A stretch of DNA of 64,000 bases from Rossellomorea aquimaris (GTDB taxonomy: Bacteria; Bacillota; Bacilli; Bacillales; Bacillaceae_B): the NCBI RefSeq assembly GCF_020171925.1, contig NZ_JAIVAR010000004.1, positions 1 to 64,000 of the forward strand, given 5' to 3'. Positions 19,030 to 31,659 of this stretch are shown piece after piece; position 1 is the first letter of the stretch; the number at the start of each line of letters is the position of its first letter. The notes under the pieces were generated by a model. It worked only from the letters and a program-made list of their open reading frames with translations. It had not been told where the DNA came from and searched no databases. The position numbers and the translations under genes were made by a program.

Positions 19030-19974
19030 CTACTTTAAAGGCTTTTTGGCAATGATGGCAACCCAGTCCTCCATGACCATCACTTCTTCAACGGAAAATC
19101 CTGCTTCTTCCAAAGAATCCTTCACTTGTTGTTTCTTTGGCTGGATGATTCCGGAGGTGATGAAATATCCCCCTGGCTTCACAAGTTCAAATGCATCATT
19201 TGTGAAACGCAGGATGATCTCAGCCAATATATTGGCAACAATCACATCCGACTGACCAGAAATGCCTTGTAAAAGATTGTTCTGATCCACTTTCACTCTG
19301 TCCTGTACTTTATTCAGCTTAACGTTCAATCGAGCGGATTTCACGGCTACTTCATCCAAATCATATGCTCTTACTTCAGAAGCAGAAAGAAGTGCAGCGG
19401 CAATGGATAATACGCCTGACCCTGTACCGACATCAATAACCGAGTCATCAGGCTTTACGATGCGCTCGAGTGCCTGGATGCACATAACGGTCGTTGGATG
19501 TGTGCCTGTCCCGAAAGCCATGCCCGGGTCCAGCTCGATGATGAGTTCATCACTGTTCACAGGGGAGTAATCTTCCCAGGTAGGAACAATGGTGAATTTA
19601 TCGGAAATCTTGACCGGGTGGTAGTATTTCTTCCAGGCCGTTGCCCATTCCTCTTCATTCACTTCCGAAATTTCAACTTTGTTTTGACCAATATCAATAT
19701 CATACGTTACGAGATTCGTGATGCCCTGCTTGATTTCTTCGACTGTTTCACCCAGGAAACTGTTCACAGGCAAATAAGCTTTTACCAATACGCCTTCACT
19801 TGGATAATCCTCAGGATTGAGTTGGTAGATCTCCCCAAACATGTCCTCTCTCTCTTTAATCAGATCAAACGGATCTTCGATGACGACTCCGCTCGCACCT
19901 GATTCATGCAGGATATGTGAGATTGGTTCAATTGCTTCGTTTGTAGTTAGGATACTGATTTCTGACCATTTCAT
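19030..19974 (-). CDS. prmA: Ribosomal protein L11 methyltransferase PrmA
   Basis: PrmA trimethylates ribosomal protein L11. The 314-residue protein has an N-terminal L11-recognition domain (about 1-90) and a class I SAM domain with [15 protein letters not shown] and the NPxF-like VANILAEII. Length is that of B. subtilis YqeT (311 aa). It lies 23 bp after dnaJ, the conserved order. Confidence 0.95.
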   Translation of the reverse strand: MKWSEISILTTNEAIEPISHILHESGASGVVIEDPFDLIKEREDMFGEIYQLNPEDYPSEGVLVKAYLPVNSFLGETVEEIKQGITNLVTYDIDIGQNKVEISEVNEEEWATAWKKYYHPVKISDKFTIVPTWEDYSPVNSDELIIELDPGMAFGTGTHPTTVMCIQALERIVKPDDSVIDVGTGSGVLSIAAALLSASEVRAYDLDEVAVKSARLNVKLNKVQDRVKVDQNNLLQGISGQSDVIVANILAEIILRFTNDAFELVKPGGYFITSGIIQPKKQQVKDSLEEAGFSVEEVMVMEDWVAIIAKKPLK

Positions 19975-19997
19975 GGATCTACCAACTCCGTTCTGAG

Positions 19998-21125
19998 TTA
20001 TTCGCCTTTAAAGGCTTTTTTCACTTTATCAAAAAAACTTTCATGCTGTTCATCCGGTACTTGTCCGCTGATGTCAGCAAATTCTCTTAGTAATTGCTTT
20101 TGTTTTTCAGTCAACTTAGTAGGCGTGACCACTTTCACTTGTACATGCTGGTCTCCTGTACCATATCCACGTACATTCGGTACGCCTTTACCCTTCAATC
20201 TGAATCTTGTGCCCGTTTGAGTACCTGAAGGCACCTTCAGCTTGACCTTTCCGTGCAATGTAGGGACTTCAATTTCATCCCCCAGTGCCGCTTGGGCAAA
20301 CGTTACCGGCATCTCACAGTAGATGTCATCGCCGTTACGTTCAAAGAAATCATGTGAGCGTACATGGAAGACCACATATAGATCTCCAGGAGGTCCTCCG
20401 TTTACACCAGGTTCACCTTGACCTGTTACACGAAGCTGCTGACCGTCATCGATTCCTGCAGGGATCTTCACATTGATTTTACGGCGTTTTTGAACCTTTC
20501 CTGCGCCGCCGCATGTTGTACACTTTTCTTTGATTTCTTTGCCCGTACCATTACAGTAGTGGCACACACGTCTATTTACGACGCGGCCGAACGGTGTATT
20601 CTGTTCAACATTCAATTGGCCAGAACCATTACAGTGTGAACATGTGTTGACCTTCGTCCCAGGTTTCGCCCCTGAGCCGTGGCATGTGTCGCATTCTTCT
20701 TCTTTTGGTATTTCGATCTCGGTTTCTTTGCCGAACACGGCCTCTTCGAATTTAAGTGACATCGTATACTGAAGATCGGCCCCTTGTCTCGGTGCGTTAG
20801 GATCTCTTCTGCGACCTCCGCCACCACCGAAGAACGTATTGAAAATATCTTCGAAGCCGCCGAAACCGCCGCCTCCAAAGTCAGCACCGCCACCGAATCC
20901 CTGGTTTGGATCGGTATGACCGAAGCGATCATATTGAGCACGCTTTTGTTCATCGCTCAACACTTCGTATGCTTCAGATATTTCTTTGAATTTTTGATCT
21001 GCATCCGCCTCTTTATTAATATCCGGATGATATTTTTTGGAGAGCTTCCGGTATGCTTTTTTTATTTCATCTTTTGAGGCGCCTTTTCCGACACCCAGAA
21101 CTTCATAATAGTCCCGTTTACTCAT
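19998..21125 (-). CDS. dnaJ: Chaperone protein DnaJ
   Basis: DnaJ (Hsp40) delivers unfolded substrates to DnaK and stimulates its ATPase. The 375-residue type I protein has the J domain with HPD (KKYHPDIN), a Gly/Phe-rich linker (about 75-110), four CxxCxGxG zinc repeats ([32 protein letters not shown]) and the C-terminal substrate domains. A terminator-like hairpin lies between it and dnaK, so part of its expression may come from read-through. Confidence 0.98.
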   Translation of the reverse strand: MSKRDYYEVLGVGKGASKDEIKKAYRKLSKKYHPDINKEADADQKFKEISEAYEVLSDEQKRAQYDRFGHTDPNQGFGGGADFGGGGFGGFEDIFNTFFGGGGGRRRDPNAPRQGADLQYTMSLKFEEAVFGKETEIEIPKEEECDTCHGSGAKPGTKVNTCSHCNGSGQLNVEQNTPFGRVVNRRVCHYCNGTGKEIKEKCTTCGGAGKVQKRRKINVKIPAGIDDGQQLRVTGQGEPGVNGGPPGDLYVVFHVRSHDFFERNGDDIYCEMPVTFAQAALGDEIEVPTLHGKVKLKVPSGTQTGTRFRLKGKGVPNVRGYGTGDQHVQVKVVTPTKLTEKQKQLLREFADISGQVPDEQHESFFDKVKKAFKGE

Positions 21126-21230
21126 GAAAACACCACTCCCGAATCATTTGCATAAAGGTTATTTTAACATTGAGCTCCATCGATTATCAATAAAAACAAT
21201 AGAATCAATGAGAATTAAGCATACTCATAG

Positions 21231-21270
21231 AAAAAGTCAAAGCCAAGAACCGTCCTGACTTTGACTTTTT
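21231..21270 (-). terminator. Terminator-like hairpin between dnaK and dnaJ
   Basis: AAAAAGTCAAAG and CTTTGACTTTTT pair perfectly with a 16-nt loop and end in T5. It is 13 bp past the dnaK stop and about 105 bp before dnaJ, and may lower expression of the distal genes relative to dnaK. Confidence 0.75.
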
Positions 21271-21282
21271 ACTCTGTTCATC

Positions 21283-23127
<1,845 letters not shown>

Positions 23128-23150
23128 CTAGTTTGTATGTAATTTCTATA

Positions 23151-23705
23151 TTATTGGTTTACCTTTACCATGGAAGGACGGATCACTCTGTCCTTTAGCT
23201 TGTAGCCTTTTTGGAATTCTTCCACGACGATATTGCTGCCGTATTGATCATCTTCAGTTTGCATAACGGCTTGGTGAAGATGTGGATCGAACTCCTGGCC
23301 TACGGCATCGATTGGCTCGACGCCTTCTTTCTTCAAAGCATCGATCAAGCTGCGGTGAACCATCTCCATTCCCTGTAGAAGGGTTTTGGTTTGATCATTA
23401 TCAGCTTCTATATTCAAGGCACGTTCGAAATTATCAAGTGCCGGTAAAAGTTCAGTAATGAGGGACTGAGAGCGATACTTTTCCTTCGCCTCGTTTTCAG
23501 TATTGATCCGGCGACGGAAATTATCGAAATCCGCTCTTAAACGAAGATAACGATTTTCAGATTCATCAAGTTGTGCTTGCAATTGAGCAACTTCATCTGT
23601 TTCTTGCTCAGCATCCTGTAGCTCTTCTGCGAACACTTCCTCAACAACTTCCTCATGATCTTCTTTCACTTGCTCTTCCTGCTGTTGTTTCGTTTCTTCT
23701 GACAT
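23151..23705 (-). CDS. grpE: Nucleotide exchange factor GrpE
   Basis: GrpE releases ADP from DnaK. The 184-residue protein has an acidic, glutamine-rich N-terminal tail, a long dimerising helix and the C-terminal beta domain ([18 protein letters not shown]). The ATG at 23705 is preceded by AAGGAGGTGAACG; a longer upstream frame lacks an SD. It lies between hrcA and dnaK. Confidence 0.97.
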   Translation of the reverse strand: MSEETKQQQEEQVKEDHEEVVEEVFAEELQDAEQETDEVAQLQAQLDESENRYLRLRADFDNFRRRINTENEAKEKYRSQSLITELLPALDNFERALNIEADNDQTKTLLQGMEMVHRSLIDALKKEGVEPIDAVGQEFDPHLHQAVMQTEDDQYGSNIVVEEFQKGYKLKDRVIRPSMVKVNQ

Positions 23706-23801
23706 TGCGTTCACCTCCTTAAAATAGATCGTTAATCCATATCCATGGCCCGCTTTCATATCATAGTCCGAGGCCCATTAACCCTTTATACAATATGTCC
23801 A

Positions 23802-24839
23802 CTATCCCTTGCTTTGATACAGTTTCGTAAGCACCTGAGACATATCATTGGAAAAGAAATTCAATAGACTTACAACCCTTGAATACTCCATCCGGGTCGG
23901 CCCGATAATCGCAATGGAACCCAATTGCTCTTGACCGATTGAATAGGTGGCGGTGATCAAACTGCAATTCTCCATTGCAAGATGATCATTCTCTTTGCCA
24001 ATCTTTATATTCAAGCCTGATGCCGATGGACGGATGAGATTGTAAATGCTGTCTTCCTGCTCGATCATTTCGAGCAGCATTCGCACTTTTTGTACATCAT
24101 TGAACTCCGGCTGATTGAGCATATTGGTCTTTCCACCAAAGAACAATTTGTCTGTAACGGTTGAGTTGATGGATTCCGTAATTGAATGGAGGATAAAATC
24201 ATAATTCTGGATGTGTTCCCTTAGGAGAAGGGCCACTTCCTTGAAAATTTTATCGTTCAATTCATTCATCGGAACCCCCGTTAGTCGTTCGTTCAGAATG
24301 TTGACCAATTTTTCAAGCTCCGACGCATCCATCGTAGGAGGGATTTGGAACAGTTTGTTTTCCACATGCCCATTATCCGTAACGATGATGGCAATCGCAG
24401 TATCCCTATTAAGGGGCACGAGTTGAATTTTCTTCAACTTGTTCTCCTTCAATTCAGGTCCCAATAAAATGGTTGTGTAGCTCGTCAACTCAGAAAGGAT
24501 TTTAGCCGACTTCTGAACGACTTTCTCCAATTCATAGATCCTTTCAGAGAATATGGACCGCAGGGCGTGTACATCTTTCTTCTGCAATTTTTGAGGAGAA
24601 AGTAAATGATCCACATAGTAGCGGTAACCCTTCTCTGACGGAATTCGCCCTGAGGAGGTATGGGTCTTCTCAATGAAGCCCAGTTCCTCTAGGTCGGCCA
24701 TTTCATTCCGGATCGTTGCGGAACTGAATGAGATCTCATCCTTTTTGGATAAGCTCCTTGAACCGACCGGCTGAGCGGAAAGGATAAAATCATCAATGAT
24801 CACTTGAAGAATTAGAAGTTGTCGATCTGTTAACAACAT
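23802..24839 (-). CDS. hrcA: Heat-inducible transcription repressor HrcA
   Basis: HrcA represses class I heat-shock genes by binding CIRCE and is kept active by GroEL. The 345-residue protein has an N-terminal winged-helix domain ([39 protein letters not shown]) and the GAF-like and dimerisation parts. It starts the hrcA-grpE-dnaK-dnaJ-prmA-rsmE-mtaB operon and its own upstream region carries CIRCE, giving autoregulation. Confidence 0.97.
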   Translation of the reverse strand: MLLTDRQLLILQVIIDDFILSAQPVGSRSLSKKDEISFSSATIRNEMADLEELGFIEKTHTSSGRIPSEKGYRYYVDHLLSPQKLQKKDVHALRSIFSERIYELEKVVQKSAKILSELTSYTTILLGPELKENKLKKIQLVPLNRDTAIAIIVTDNGHVENKLFQIPPTMDASELEKLVNILNERLTGVPMNELNDKIFKEVALLLREHIQNYDFILHSITESINSTVTDKLFFGGKTNMLNQPEFNDVQKVRMLLEMIEQEDSIYNLIRPSASGLNIKIGKENDHLAMENCSLITATYSIGQEQLGSIAIIGPTRMEYSRVVSLLNFFSNDMSQVLTKLYQSKG

Positions 24840-24851
24840 TCATCACCTCTG

Positions 24852-24878
24852 TTAGCACTCTGTTATGATGAGTGCTAA
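24852..24878. promoter_or_regulatory. CIRCE operator (HrcA binding site)
   Basis: TTAGCACTC-N9-GAGTGCTAA is a perfect CIRCE inverted repeat. It lies 13 bp before the hrcA start and downstream of the promoter, so HrcA would block transcription or initiation of the whole dnaK operon. Confidence 0.97.
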
Positions 24879-24891
24879 ATCTAATTAATAA

Positions 24892-24918
24892 ATTATCAAA
24901 TAGGATAATGGATGTCAA
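24892..24918 (-). promoter_or_regulatory. Probable sigma-A promoter of the hrcA-dnaK operon
   Basis: Minus strand TTGACA and GATAAT are 15 bp apart; TAATTT at 17 bp is an alternative -10. Position just upstream of CIRCE fits the known arrangement. Confidence 0.65.
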
Positions 24919-25000
24919 TATTTTAGATTGGGTGTTTTGTTTAACTTGTTTCCTCTTTTACTGATTGGGATAATATCACCTTTAACACCACTGAAAACCG

Positions 25001-25254
25001 CTGTTGATTTCCGTGGAAGACTTCGCTTTCCGCGGGCGGTTGGTGAGCCTCCTCGTCGCTTCGCTCCTGTGGGCAGAAAAGCGGAGGCGGCTTGTTCAGC
25101 CCCGACAAGCATAAGATGAATAGGCTGAAAAGGCGCTTTTTGCCTTTTTTGCCTATTTAGCTTATGACCTCGAGGGGCTAGCCGCCGGAACTGGACAGGT
25201 CTCACCTAACTCGCATCTCCCGCAGGAGTCTTCGTCTTCCACTCCAATCAACAG
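25001..25254. repeat. Bacillaceae dispersed repeat (outer copy), interrupted
   Basis: The ends are inverted copies: CTGTTGATT...GTGGAAGAC at 25001-25021 and GTCTTCCACTCCAATCAACAG at the right end. Between them lie GCTTTCCGCGGGCGG, GGTGAGCCTCCTCGTCGC and CCCGCAGGAGTCTTCG. This type of GC-rich intergenic repeat recurs in many Bacillaceae genomes; I recognise it from memory. A second repeat occupies its middle (25075-25195). The 24919-25338 gap holds nothing else that looks genic. Confidence 0.7.
25075..25195. repeat. Second dispersed palindromic repeat inserted within the first
   Basis: An imperfect palindrome of about 120 bp: left arm AAAAGCGGAGGCGGCTTG, then CAGCCCCGACAAGCATAAG; right arm CTTATGACCTCGAGGGGC followed by TAGCCGCCGG; the centre is AGGCGCTTTTTGCCTTTTT. 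It would fold into a long hairpin in RNA or DNA. It splits the outer repeat between GCTCCTGTGGG and GGTCTCACC. A left-arm fragment of the same repeat recurs after sda at 43905-43940. Confidence 0.65.
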
Positions 25255-25338
25255 CTGGAACCTGCTAAATACAAAGATTAACGCTGACAGGTCAAGTCAA
25301 AAGAAGCTATATGAACTAACAGTTTGTATTAATAACCC

Positions 25339-26469
25339 TTAAATTACCCCAAGGAACGACTGAAAAACTTCGTTGCCTAGGAATCTCCCCTGCTTTGTTA
25401 GCGCGACACGTTCATCGTCTACCAGAAGGAGTTTGCGGTTTTGCATTTCTTCGAGTGAAGACTGGAAGACGGATTCGATTGAGCAGCCGAATTTTTCTAT
25501 GAAGGCGGATTTGCTGACGCCTTCTACTTTTCGGAGGCCAAGGAACATTTCTTCTTCCATCATTTCTTCCCTGGTGACTTTATGCTCCTGGATTGTCGGA
25601 AGGCCTCCGTCGGCTAAGGGCTCCATGTATTTCTTCAGGGGACCGAAGTTCGAATAGCGCACTCCGTTTATATAGCCGTGTGCACCAGCGCCTAAACCAT
25701 AATATTCATTGTTGTCCCAATAAACGAGGTTATGCTTGCTTTCGTAGCCTTCTTTGGCGAAATTGCTGATTTCATATTGATTGATCCCGAATTTCTCCAT
25801 CGTCTCGATCAGCACCTCATACATCGCCGCTTCCTGCTCCTGTGAAGGGAGTGAAAGCTTGCCTTTTCTCATCAAATTATAAAAGACGGTCTTCGGCTCT
25901 ACGATAAGGGAGTATGCTGAATAATGAGGCAGGTCAAGCTCTAGAGCTTTTGTCAGAGTATCCTTGAAATCCTCCTCCGTCTGCTTGGGAAGACTGTAAA
26001 TCAAGTCAATGCTAATATTGGAGAATCCTACTTTCTGGGCTGTTTCCACTGAAGTATAGACATCCTGACTTTTATGTGTCCTGCCGATCCCTTTCAGCAA
26101 CTCATCGTTGAACGACTGTACACCGAAGCTCAATCGATTGACACCATGATCCTTTAAGACCCTGAGTTTATCCTCAGTCAAGTCCCCAGGATTGGCCTCA
26201 AATGTGAACTCCCCTTGATCAAACGGCAGGCTTTCGTTAATTTCCGCGCACAATTTGTCCAGTTGGGCTGCATTCAACGAAGTGGGGGTGCCTCCCCCTA
26301 CAAAAATTGTATCGACCTTACTTGTGGGATCCACTCTCCGCTTCATTTCCATGCCGAGGCTGTCCAGGTATCCGTCAACCGGCTGACCTTGTAAAAATAC
26401 TTTATTGAAATCGCAGTAATGGCATATATGCTCACAGAAAGGTATATGAATGTATGCTGATTTAACCAA
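25339..26469 (-). CDS. hemW: Radical SAM heme chaperone HemW
   Basis: HemW belongs to the HemN-like radical-SAM family but acts as a heme chaperone rather than coproporphyrinogen dehydrogenase. The 376-residue protein has the cluster motif CEHICHYCDF (C12, C16, C19) and GGGTPTSL. The start is set at TTG 26469 (MVKSAYIHIPFC), with AAAGGAGGG upstream; the upstream in-frame codons contain that SD. It follows lepA, the normal order. Confidence 0.93.
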   Translation of the reverse strand: MVKSAYIHIPFCEHICHYCDFNKVFLQGQPVDGYLDSLGMEMKRRVDPTSKVDTIFVGGGTPTSLNAAQLDKLCAEINESLPFDQGEFTFEANPGDLTEDKLRVLKDHGVNRLSFGVQSFNDELLKGIGRTHKSQDVYTSVETAQKVGFSNISIDLIYSLPKQTEEDFKDTLTKALELDLPHYSAYSLIVEPKTVFYNLMRKGKLSLPSQEQEAAMYEVLIETMEKFGINQYEISNFAKEGYESKHNLVYWDNNEYYGLGAGAHGYINGVRYSNFGPLKKYMEPLADGGLPTIQEHKVTREEMMEEEMFLGLRKVEGVSKSAFIEKFGCSIESVFQSSLEEMQNRKLLLVDDERVALTKQGRFLGNEVFQSFLGVI

Positions 26470-26500
26470 TGTCGATCCCTCCTTTACTTGCAATCATAGA

Positions 26501-26550
26501 GAAAAGGGGGTAAGCAGAACTTGTGGATCACAAGCCTCTTTCCCCCTTTA
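26501..26550 (-). terminator. Terminator after lepA
   Basis: AAAGGGGG and CCCCCTTTTC pair on the minus strand, with a secondary CTTGTG...CACAAG stem inside. It lies between lepA and hemW and ends in a T-rich run. Confidence 0.75.
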
Positions 26551-26562
26551 TCAAAAGCAATA

Positions 26563-28395
26563 TTATTTCGAATCAGTATCATCCATCTTCAAGACTGCCA
26601 TGAATGCTTCCTGAGGCACTTCAACGGATCCGACGGATTTCATCCGCTTCTTCCCTTCTTTTTGTTTCTCAAGAAGTTTTCGTTTACGTGAAATGTCTCC
26701 TCCGTAACACTTGGCAAGGACGTTTTTACGGATTGCCTTGATTGTGGATCTAGCCACGATTTTCTGTCCGATGGCCGCCTGTACCGGCACCTCGAATTGT
26801 TGTCTCGGAATCAATTCCTTTAATTTCTCAACAATTAACTTCCCTCGTTCGTATGCGAAGTCCCTATGAACGATGAAGCTTAAGGCATCCACGTTTTCAC
26901 CATTCAAGAGAATATCCATTTTCACCAGTTTGGACTGCTTGTAGCCGATTAGTTCATAATCAAAGGAAGCATATCCTTTTGTATTGGATTTTAACTGATC
27001 AAAGAAGTCGTAAACAATCTCAGCAAGCGGGATTTCATACACGATGTTCACTCGCGTATCATCCATATATTGCATATCGATAAAGTTTCCGCGTTTCCCC
27101 TGGCAAAGCTCCATGACTGCTCCAACGTAGTCATTCGGGACCATGATCGTCGCTTTGACATATGGCTCCTCTACGTAGTCCACTTTTTGCGGATCAGGCA
27201 TCATGGAAGGGTTATCGACTTTAACTTCTTCTCCATCCGTCAACTGGACATGATAGATAACACTTGGAGCAGTTGTGATTAAATCAATTTTGAATTCACG
27301 CTCGATACGTTCCTGGATGATCTCCATATGAAGAAGTCCCAAGAATCCACAGCGGAAACCAAATCCAAGTGCTTGTGAAGTTTCAGGCTCATATTGCAGA
27401 GCTGAGTCATTCAATTCGAGCTTCTCCAGTGCTTCCCTCAAATCGTTGTAGCGGTTCGAATCGATCGGATAAAGACCGCAATACACCATTGGGTTCAGTC
27501 TGCGATATCCAGGCAGTGCTTCCTGAGCCGGATTTTTCGCAAGCGTGATTGTGTCACCCACACGCGTATCTCCCACGTTCTTAATGGAAGCTGTCAGGAA
27601 TCCTACGTCACCGACCGTCAATTCTTTTTGGCCGGTCGGCTTCGGAGTGAATACGCCGACTTCCGTCACTTCGAATTCTTTACCCGTCGCCATCATCCGG
27701 ACTTTATCCCCGACTTTGACGGTACCTTCCATCACCCTGATATATGCAACGACTCCACGATAAGCATCATATAATGAGTCAAAGATAAGGGCTTTGAGCG
27801 GTGCATCCGGATCTCCCTGAGGTGCAGGGACTTTTTCCACGATTTGTTCCAGTATCTCTTCAATTCCGATTCCTGCTTTTGCCGAAGCGAGGACGGCTTC
27901 TGATGCATCAAGTCCGATTACATCTTCCACTTCCTGGCGCACACGCTCAGGATCCGCTGCCGGAAGGTCGATCTTGTTGATGACCGGCAGGATTTCCAAG
28001 TCATTGTCAAGCGCCAAATAGACATTTGCAAGCGTCTGGGCTTCAATGCCCTGCGCAGCATCCACAACGAGTACCGCACCTTCGCAGGCAGCGAGACTCC
28101 GGGATACTTCGTATGTAAAATCGACATGTCCCGGTGTGTCGATCAGGTGAAAAATATATTCTTCGCCATCTTTCGCCTGATATTTCAATTGCACGGAATT
28201 CAATTTGATGGTGATTCCGCGTTCTCTCTCCAAATCCATGGAATCTAGCAATTGCTCTTTCATTTCACGTGCCGTCAACGCCTTCGTTTTCTCCAAGATA
28301 CGGTCGGCAAGCGTCGATTTACCATGATCTATATGAGCAATGATAGAGAAGTTTCTTATTTTTGATTGTCTTTTCAGTTTTTCTTCACGGTTCAT
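26563..28395 (-). CDS. lepA: Elongation factor 4 (LepA)
   Basis: EF4 is a translational GTPase associated with ribosome back-translocation and initiation/assembly under stress. The 610-residue protein shows G1 [10 protein letters not shown]2 RGITIK, G3 DTPGH, G4 NKID, an EF-G-like domain set without domain IV, and the LepA-specific C-terminus ([25 protein letters not shown]). The ATG at 28395 matches homologues; an upstream in-frame start lacks support. Distal genes are hemW. Confidence 0.97.
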   Translation of the reverse strand: MNREEKLKRQSKIRNFSIIAHIDHGKSTLADRILEKTKALTAREMKEQLLDSMDLERERGITIKLNSVQLKYQAKDGEEYIFHLIDTPGHVDFTYEVSRSLAACEGAVLVVDAAQGIEAQTLANVYLALDNDLEILPVINKIDLPAADPERVRQEVEDVIGLDASEAVLASAKAGIGIEEILEQIVEKVPAPQGDPDAPLKALIFDSLYDAYRGVVAYIRVMEGTVKVGDKVRMMATGKEFEVTEVGVFTPKPTGQKELTVGDVGFLTASIKNVGDTRVGDTITLAKNPAQEALPGYRRLNPMVYCGLYPIDSNRYNDLREALEKLELNDSALQYEPETSQALGFGFRCGFLGLLHMEIIQERIEREFKIDLITTAPSVIYHVQLTDGEEVKVDNPSMMPDPQKVDYVEEPYVKATIMVPNDYVGAVMELCQGKRGNFIDMQYMDDTRVNIVYEIPLAEIVYDFFDQLKSNTKGYASFDYELIGYKQSKLVKMDILLNGENVDALSFIVHRDFAYERGKLIVEKLKELIPRQQFEVPVQAAIGQKIVARSTIKAIRKNVLAKCYGGDISRKRKLLEKQKEGKKRMKSVGSVEVPQEAFMAVLKMDDTDSK

Positions 28396-28585
28396 TATTC
28401 GTTCAACTCCTGTTATATCCACACATGTACACTATGTTGAATTATAGCAGTACAGTATCCATTATTCAATCTAAACCGGAAGTCCCTCTTTGGTAAATTA
28501 AACGAGTCTTGACTCAGGTGGGCAGATATGACTGCTTAGTAACTACCACAATGTATCGAAGAGAACGATGATTCAATAGATTCAA

Positions 28586-28921
28586 TCAAATCAACGATGC
28601 AATAAATTCGACTAATTTGCCGGTTATGCCTTCAATCAGATCCGCAAGTGCCTTTCCAATCGATGAAAACGCGTTGAACGCTTTCATTTCCTCAAGTTTC
28701 TCTTTTTTCTCGGCCAATGTCCTGCTTTCGACTTCATTTCCGAGGAAGGTTGCTTCCACATTGCCTTCATCATTCTTTTTCATGTTCACCGGAGAAGTGA
28801 AGGATTCTTCTTCATGACCTTTCATCTCGACGATTCCCTCATTGGCATACTGCATCCCCATCAGCACTCCCACAAACAGGAAACAAATGAGAATGAAACA
28901 TTTCAAGAAAAATTTAACCAT
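28586..28921 (-). CDS. yqxA: YqxA family protein
   Basis: The 111-residue protein has an N-terminal signal-anchor (MVKFFLKCFILICFLFVGVLMG) and an amphipathic, lysine/glutamate-rich remainder. It corresponds to YqxA of B. subtilis (DUF3679), located directly after spoIIP; its function is not known. It lies 21 bp from spoIIP with GGAGGGTGG upstream, so cotranscription during sporulation is likely. Confidence 0.85.
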   Translation of the reverse strand: MVKFFLKCFILICFLFVGVLMGMQYANEGIVEMKGHEEESFTSPVNMKKNDEGNVEATFLGNEVESRTLAEKKEKLEEMKAFNAFSSIGKALADLIEGITGKLVEFIASLI

Positions 28922-28942
28922 AATGAACCACCCTCCTCGAGT

Positions 28943-30145
28943 TTACTGTTTGACCGGCTCTGGAGATACGCGGTGATCGACCTTCTCCGCCTGCCAATAA
29001 TAGTCTGCGAAAACCTTTGAAAATGCGATGGATGAACGCTGCAGTTCTTCAAACGTATTATCCACCCCTCCGAATTCCAATAGCATGGCATTCCCGGAAA
29101 GGTCTTGGTTGAATTTTCCGTTTGTCCCGCTTCCTTTTTTAGAAATCACTCCACGGGACAATCCTTTGTACTTCGATTCAAGGAGTCTATGGAGTTCTGT
29201 GGCCACCTTCAGATTCTCTTCATAATTCGGATGCTCCTCACCGACTACGAACGCAAGCTTTGCATAAGCCTTCCCATCAATCTCCGTGGTGGTCACTTGC
29301 TTTCGCTGGGAATCCCTGTGAATATCGATCAAGTATAGTAATTCTTTATTATCTGCCATCGCTGCTTGCACCAAAGGCCTGGATTCCTGATAAGCCTGAA
29401 AATAGTCCAGTCCTTTTTCATTCAGTCTTTTGACGACATCTGTTTTATCAATGCTCGTACCTATCCCCTGTTGCTCCAGATCCTCCTTCAACATGTCCCC
29501 CACCTTTGTGACATTGATTTTGGAGTGCATAGCTGAATCAGGGTCTGATACGCCGTCCAAATAAGGGAGATATGATTCTCGCGTATGTGTGAAATAAAGA
29601 AGTACCGTTTTTGTATCGCCAGTCGTCATGACCGACTTACCAGCGTCTTTTCTATCATTTCCATCTTGGATATCACCCAGGTTCTTTAACCCTGCTTCCG
29701 TTTCAGTGTCCAATGCTTCCTGTGGCGGAACCGATTCTATCGGCATATTCGTGAAATCCGTCCCTTCCCCTGCAACCTGGATGCTCCCGTCAAAAATTGA
29801 AAATCCCGGGAGCTCCCTTCCGAGAAAACTTCTTGGGTCGTCAAACCGGACGTTGGTGGCAACGCTGAACAAGACCGATGAAATGCCGGGGATTTCCTTT
29901 CCGGTCGATATGCTGTTGAAAGCCCTGTTTTCCATCGTGAATAACGTATAGAGCATTTCTCCCTTTACTACGGATGCCGCTTGATTCAACGAGTCAGAGG
30001 AAATTCTATATTGAGGTTTCATTGAAGTCATCATGCCCGTAATCGAAAAAATTGATAGGATGGCGATGATCAAGAAGATGATTCCTTTGAAAATGGTGGA
30101 TGCATTCACCGAGACAACGTATTGAGTGGCTTTAATCGATTTCAT
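28943..30145 (-). CDS. spoIIP: Stage II sporulation protein P
   Basis: SpoIIP is the amidase/endopeptidase that, with SpoIID and SpoIIM, removes septal peptidoglycan and drives engulfment. The 400-residue protein has an N-terminal membrane span (about 18-42) and a C-terminal N-acetylmuramoyl-L-alanine amidase domain with YFTHTRESYLPY, DIHRDS and the FGGVDN glutamate/asparagine region. It follows gpr, as in B. subtilis (401 aa). Confidence 0.96.
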   Translation of the reverse strand: MKSIKATQYVVSVNASTIFKGIIFLIIAILSIFSITGMMTSMKPQYRISSDSLNQAASVVKGEMLYTLFTMENRAFNSISTGKEIPGISSVLFSVATNVRFDDPRSFLGRELPGFSIFDGSIQVAGEGTDFTNMPIESVPPQEALDTETEAGLKNLGDIQDGNDRKDAGKSVMTTGDTKTVLLYFTHTRESYLPYLDGVSDPDSAMHSKINVTKVGDMLKEDLEQQGIGTSIDKTDVVKRLNEKGLDYFQAYQESRPLVQAAMADNKELLYLIDIHRDSQRKQVTTTEIDGKAYAKLAFVVGEEHPNYEENLKVATELHRLLESKYKGLSRGVISKKGSGTNGKFNQDLSGNAMLLEFGGVDNTFEELQRSSIAFSKVFADYYWQAEKVDHRVSPEPVKQ

Positions 30146-30260
30146 GACCTCACCCTTTCTAAAAACTACTCTAGTACATGCTATGTATTTGATAGAGAAA
30201 GTAGAACACTAGTTACTAGTCAGTATGAGGTTTTATTCAGGGCTTTAAACGACTGAAATG

Positions 30261-30298
30261 AAAATAAAGAAAGCTGCGGCATCGACCTCCGCAGCTTC
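30261..30298 (-). terminator. Terminator after gpr
   Basis: GAAGCTGCGG and CCGCAGCTTTC pair around an AGGTCGATG loop and end in TTTATTTT on the minus strand, 8 bp past gpr. spoIIP must therefore have its own promoter in 30146-30260. Confidence 0.85.
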
Positions 30299-30306
30299 CT
30301 CATCAT

Positions 30307-31458
30307 TCATCGTGTCTTGAATCCTGTGTTGTCCTGACTGACCGCATCATGCAATGCAGCATTCAGTCCGTTCGCCACTAAATTGGCCATGTCTTCAATG
30401 AATACATCGACTTCCTTAGGAGTCACCATCAGATTGTGGCCGATAGGCGCAAGCACTTCATGAATCAATTTCCTCTTCTCTTGATCCTCCAATGTCCCAA
30501 CGATTCCCATGAACGTTTGACGGTGCTTTTCTTCAGGAAGATCTTCTTCTGTCAGCTTCTTCCTTTCGCCAAATGTCAAACCCGCTGGGGCAAGCGAACG
30601 GGACGGCCTGCTTCCTTCCTTCATCTCCTTGCCAAAGTGCTTCAGCAAGAAATCGACCGTATCACTCACGATTGTAACCGCGTCAAGCACTGTCGGAACC
30701 CCGATCGCTATGACAGGCACACCCAGCGTTTCTTGGTCGAGTCCTTTTCTTTTATTGCCCACCCCCGAGCCTGGGTGGATCCCTGTATCCGAAATCTGGA
30801 TCGTTGAATTGACCCGCTCGATCGAACGAGAAGCCAGCGCGTCAATCGCAATGATGAAATCGGGTTTGGATTTCTCAACCACCCCAAAGATGATATCACT
30901 GGTTTCAATGCCGGTAAGCCCCATCACGCCTGGTACTAGGGCACTGACAGGACGATACCCCTCTTCTACGGATTCCGGCTGAAGTTCAAATAAGTGCCTT
31001 GTCACCAGGAGATTTTCACACACCTGCGGCCCTAGTGCATCGGGAGTGACATTCCAATTCCCGAGACCCACGATCAAGCAGCTTGCATTTTTGTCAATCT
31101 TGTTGCTTTCGAGAAACTTACTGAATTCATTCGCAAACACTGCCTCTACCTTTTGCTGCAAGTCCGTGTTTTGCTCCCTTATTCCATGGGCTTCAATCGT
31201 CAAATAGTTACCTGCTTTTTTCCCTATATTTTCTTCCCCTTCAGGCGTAATGGTCACAAGGGAGATCTTGATTCCTTCATCCTCCCTCTCCTTGATCACG
31301 ACACCTTTTATCTCCGAGGATACGTCTCCTTTTTCAGGAGCCTCTTTTTTTCCATTTTCTGAAATCGCCATTTCCCTTGCTTCTACGGCAAGATCCGTAC
31401 GGACCGAATATACATTCAAGTCTAATTCTCCTTGAACTGGTTTCTTCTGGTCTTTCAT
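30307..31458 (-). CDS. gpr: Germination protease GPR
   Basis: GPR degrades small acid-soluble spore proteins early in germination. It is made as a zymogen in the forespore and autoprocessed near the N-terminus, here before [10 protein letters not shown]. The 383-residue protein contains the family core [15 protein letters not shown] and [19 protein letters not shown]. The ATG at 31458 is preferred over a GTG nine bases upstream, which abuts the SD GGAGG. Divergent to rpsT. Confidence 0.95.
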   Translation of the reverse strand: MKDQKKPVQGELDLNVYSVRTDLAVEAREMAISENGKKEAPEKGDVSSEIKGVVIKEREDEGIKISLVTITPEGEENIGKKAGNYLTIEAHGIREQNTDLQQKVEAVFANEFSKFLESNKIDKNASCLIVGLGNWNVTPDALGPQVCENLLVTRHLFELQPESVEEGYRPVSALVPGVMGLTGIETSDIIFGVVEKSKPDFIIAIDALASRSIERVNSTIQISDTGIHPGSGVGNKRKGLDQETLGVPVIAIGVPTVLDAVTIVSDTVDFLLKHFGKEMKEGSRPSRSLAPAGLTFGERKKLTEEDLPEEKHRQTFMGIVGTLEDQEKRKLIHEVLAPIGHNLMVTPKEVDVFIEDMANLVANGLNAALHDAVSQDNTGFKTR

Positions 31459-31555
31459 TTCCGTCACCCTCCAAACATTGAGTCTTATACGATTATGTTT
31501 TATGTTTACCTTTAAGCCACGGCTTCATTCACTCGTTTATTTTCTCTCGTTAGTA

Positions 31556-31584
31556 TTGCATTCTAGCCATTCGTTTGATAAAAT
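31556..31584 (+). promoter_or_regulatory. Sigma-A promoter of rpsT
   Basis: TTGCAT, 17-bp spacer, TAAAAT, located 75 bp before the rpsT start in the divergent gpr-rpsT gap. Confidence 0.75.
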
Positions 31585-31659
31585 ATCATTTGTTCTAATA
31601 GAATAGGAAATGAAATCGAGTCACATAGAATCTCGATCCTTTTATAGGAGGTGACAGGA

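Noticed and set aside
20612-20953. 113-codon minus-strand frame inside dnaJ
   Set aside because: Out-of-frame shadow of the Gly/Phe-rich and zinc-repeat region of dnaJ.
24915-25205. 96-codon minus-strand frame upstream of hrcA
   Set aside because: It lies entirely within the nested dispersed repeats; apparent coding is due to their GC-rich composition.
24919-25338. Possible tRNA or structured RNA gene upstream of hrcA
   Set aside because: The strong inverted repeats are explained by two known-type dispersed repeats; no cloverleaf or T-loop sequence is seen.
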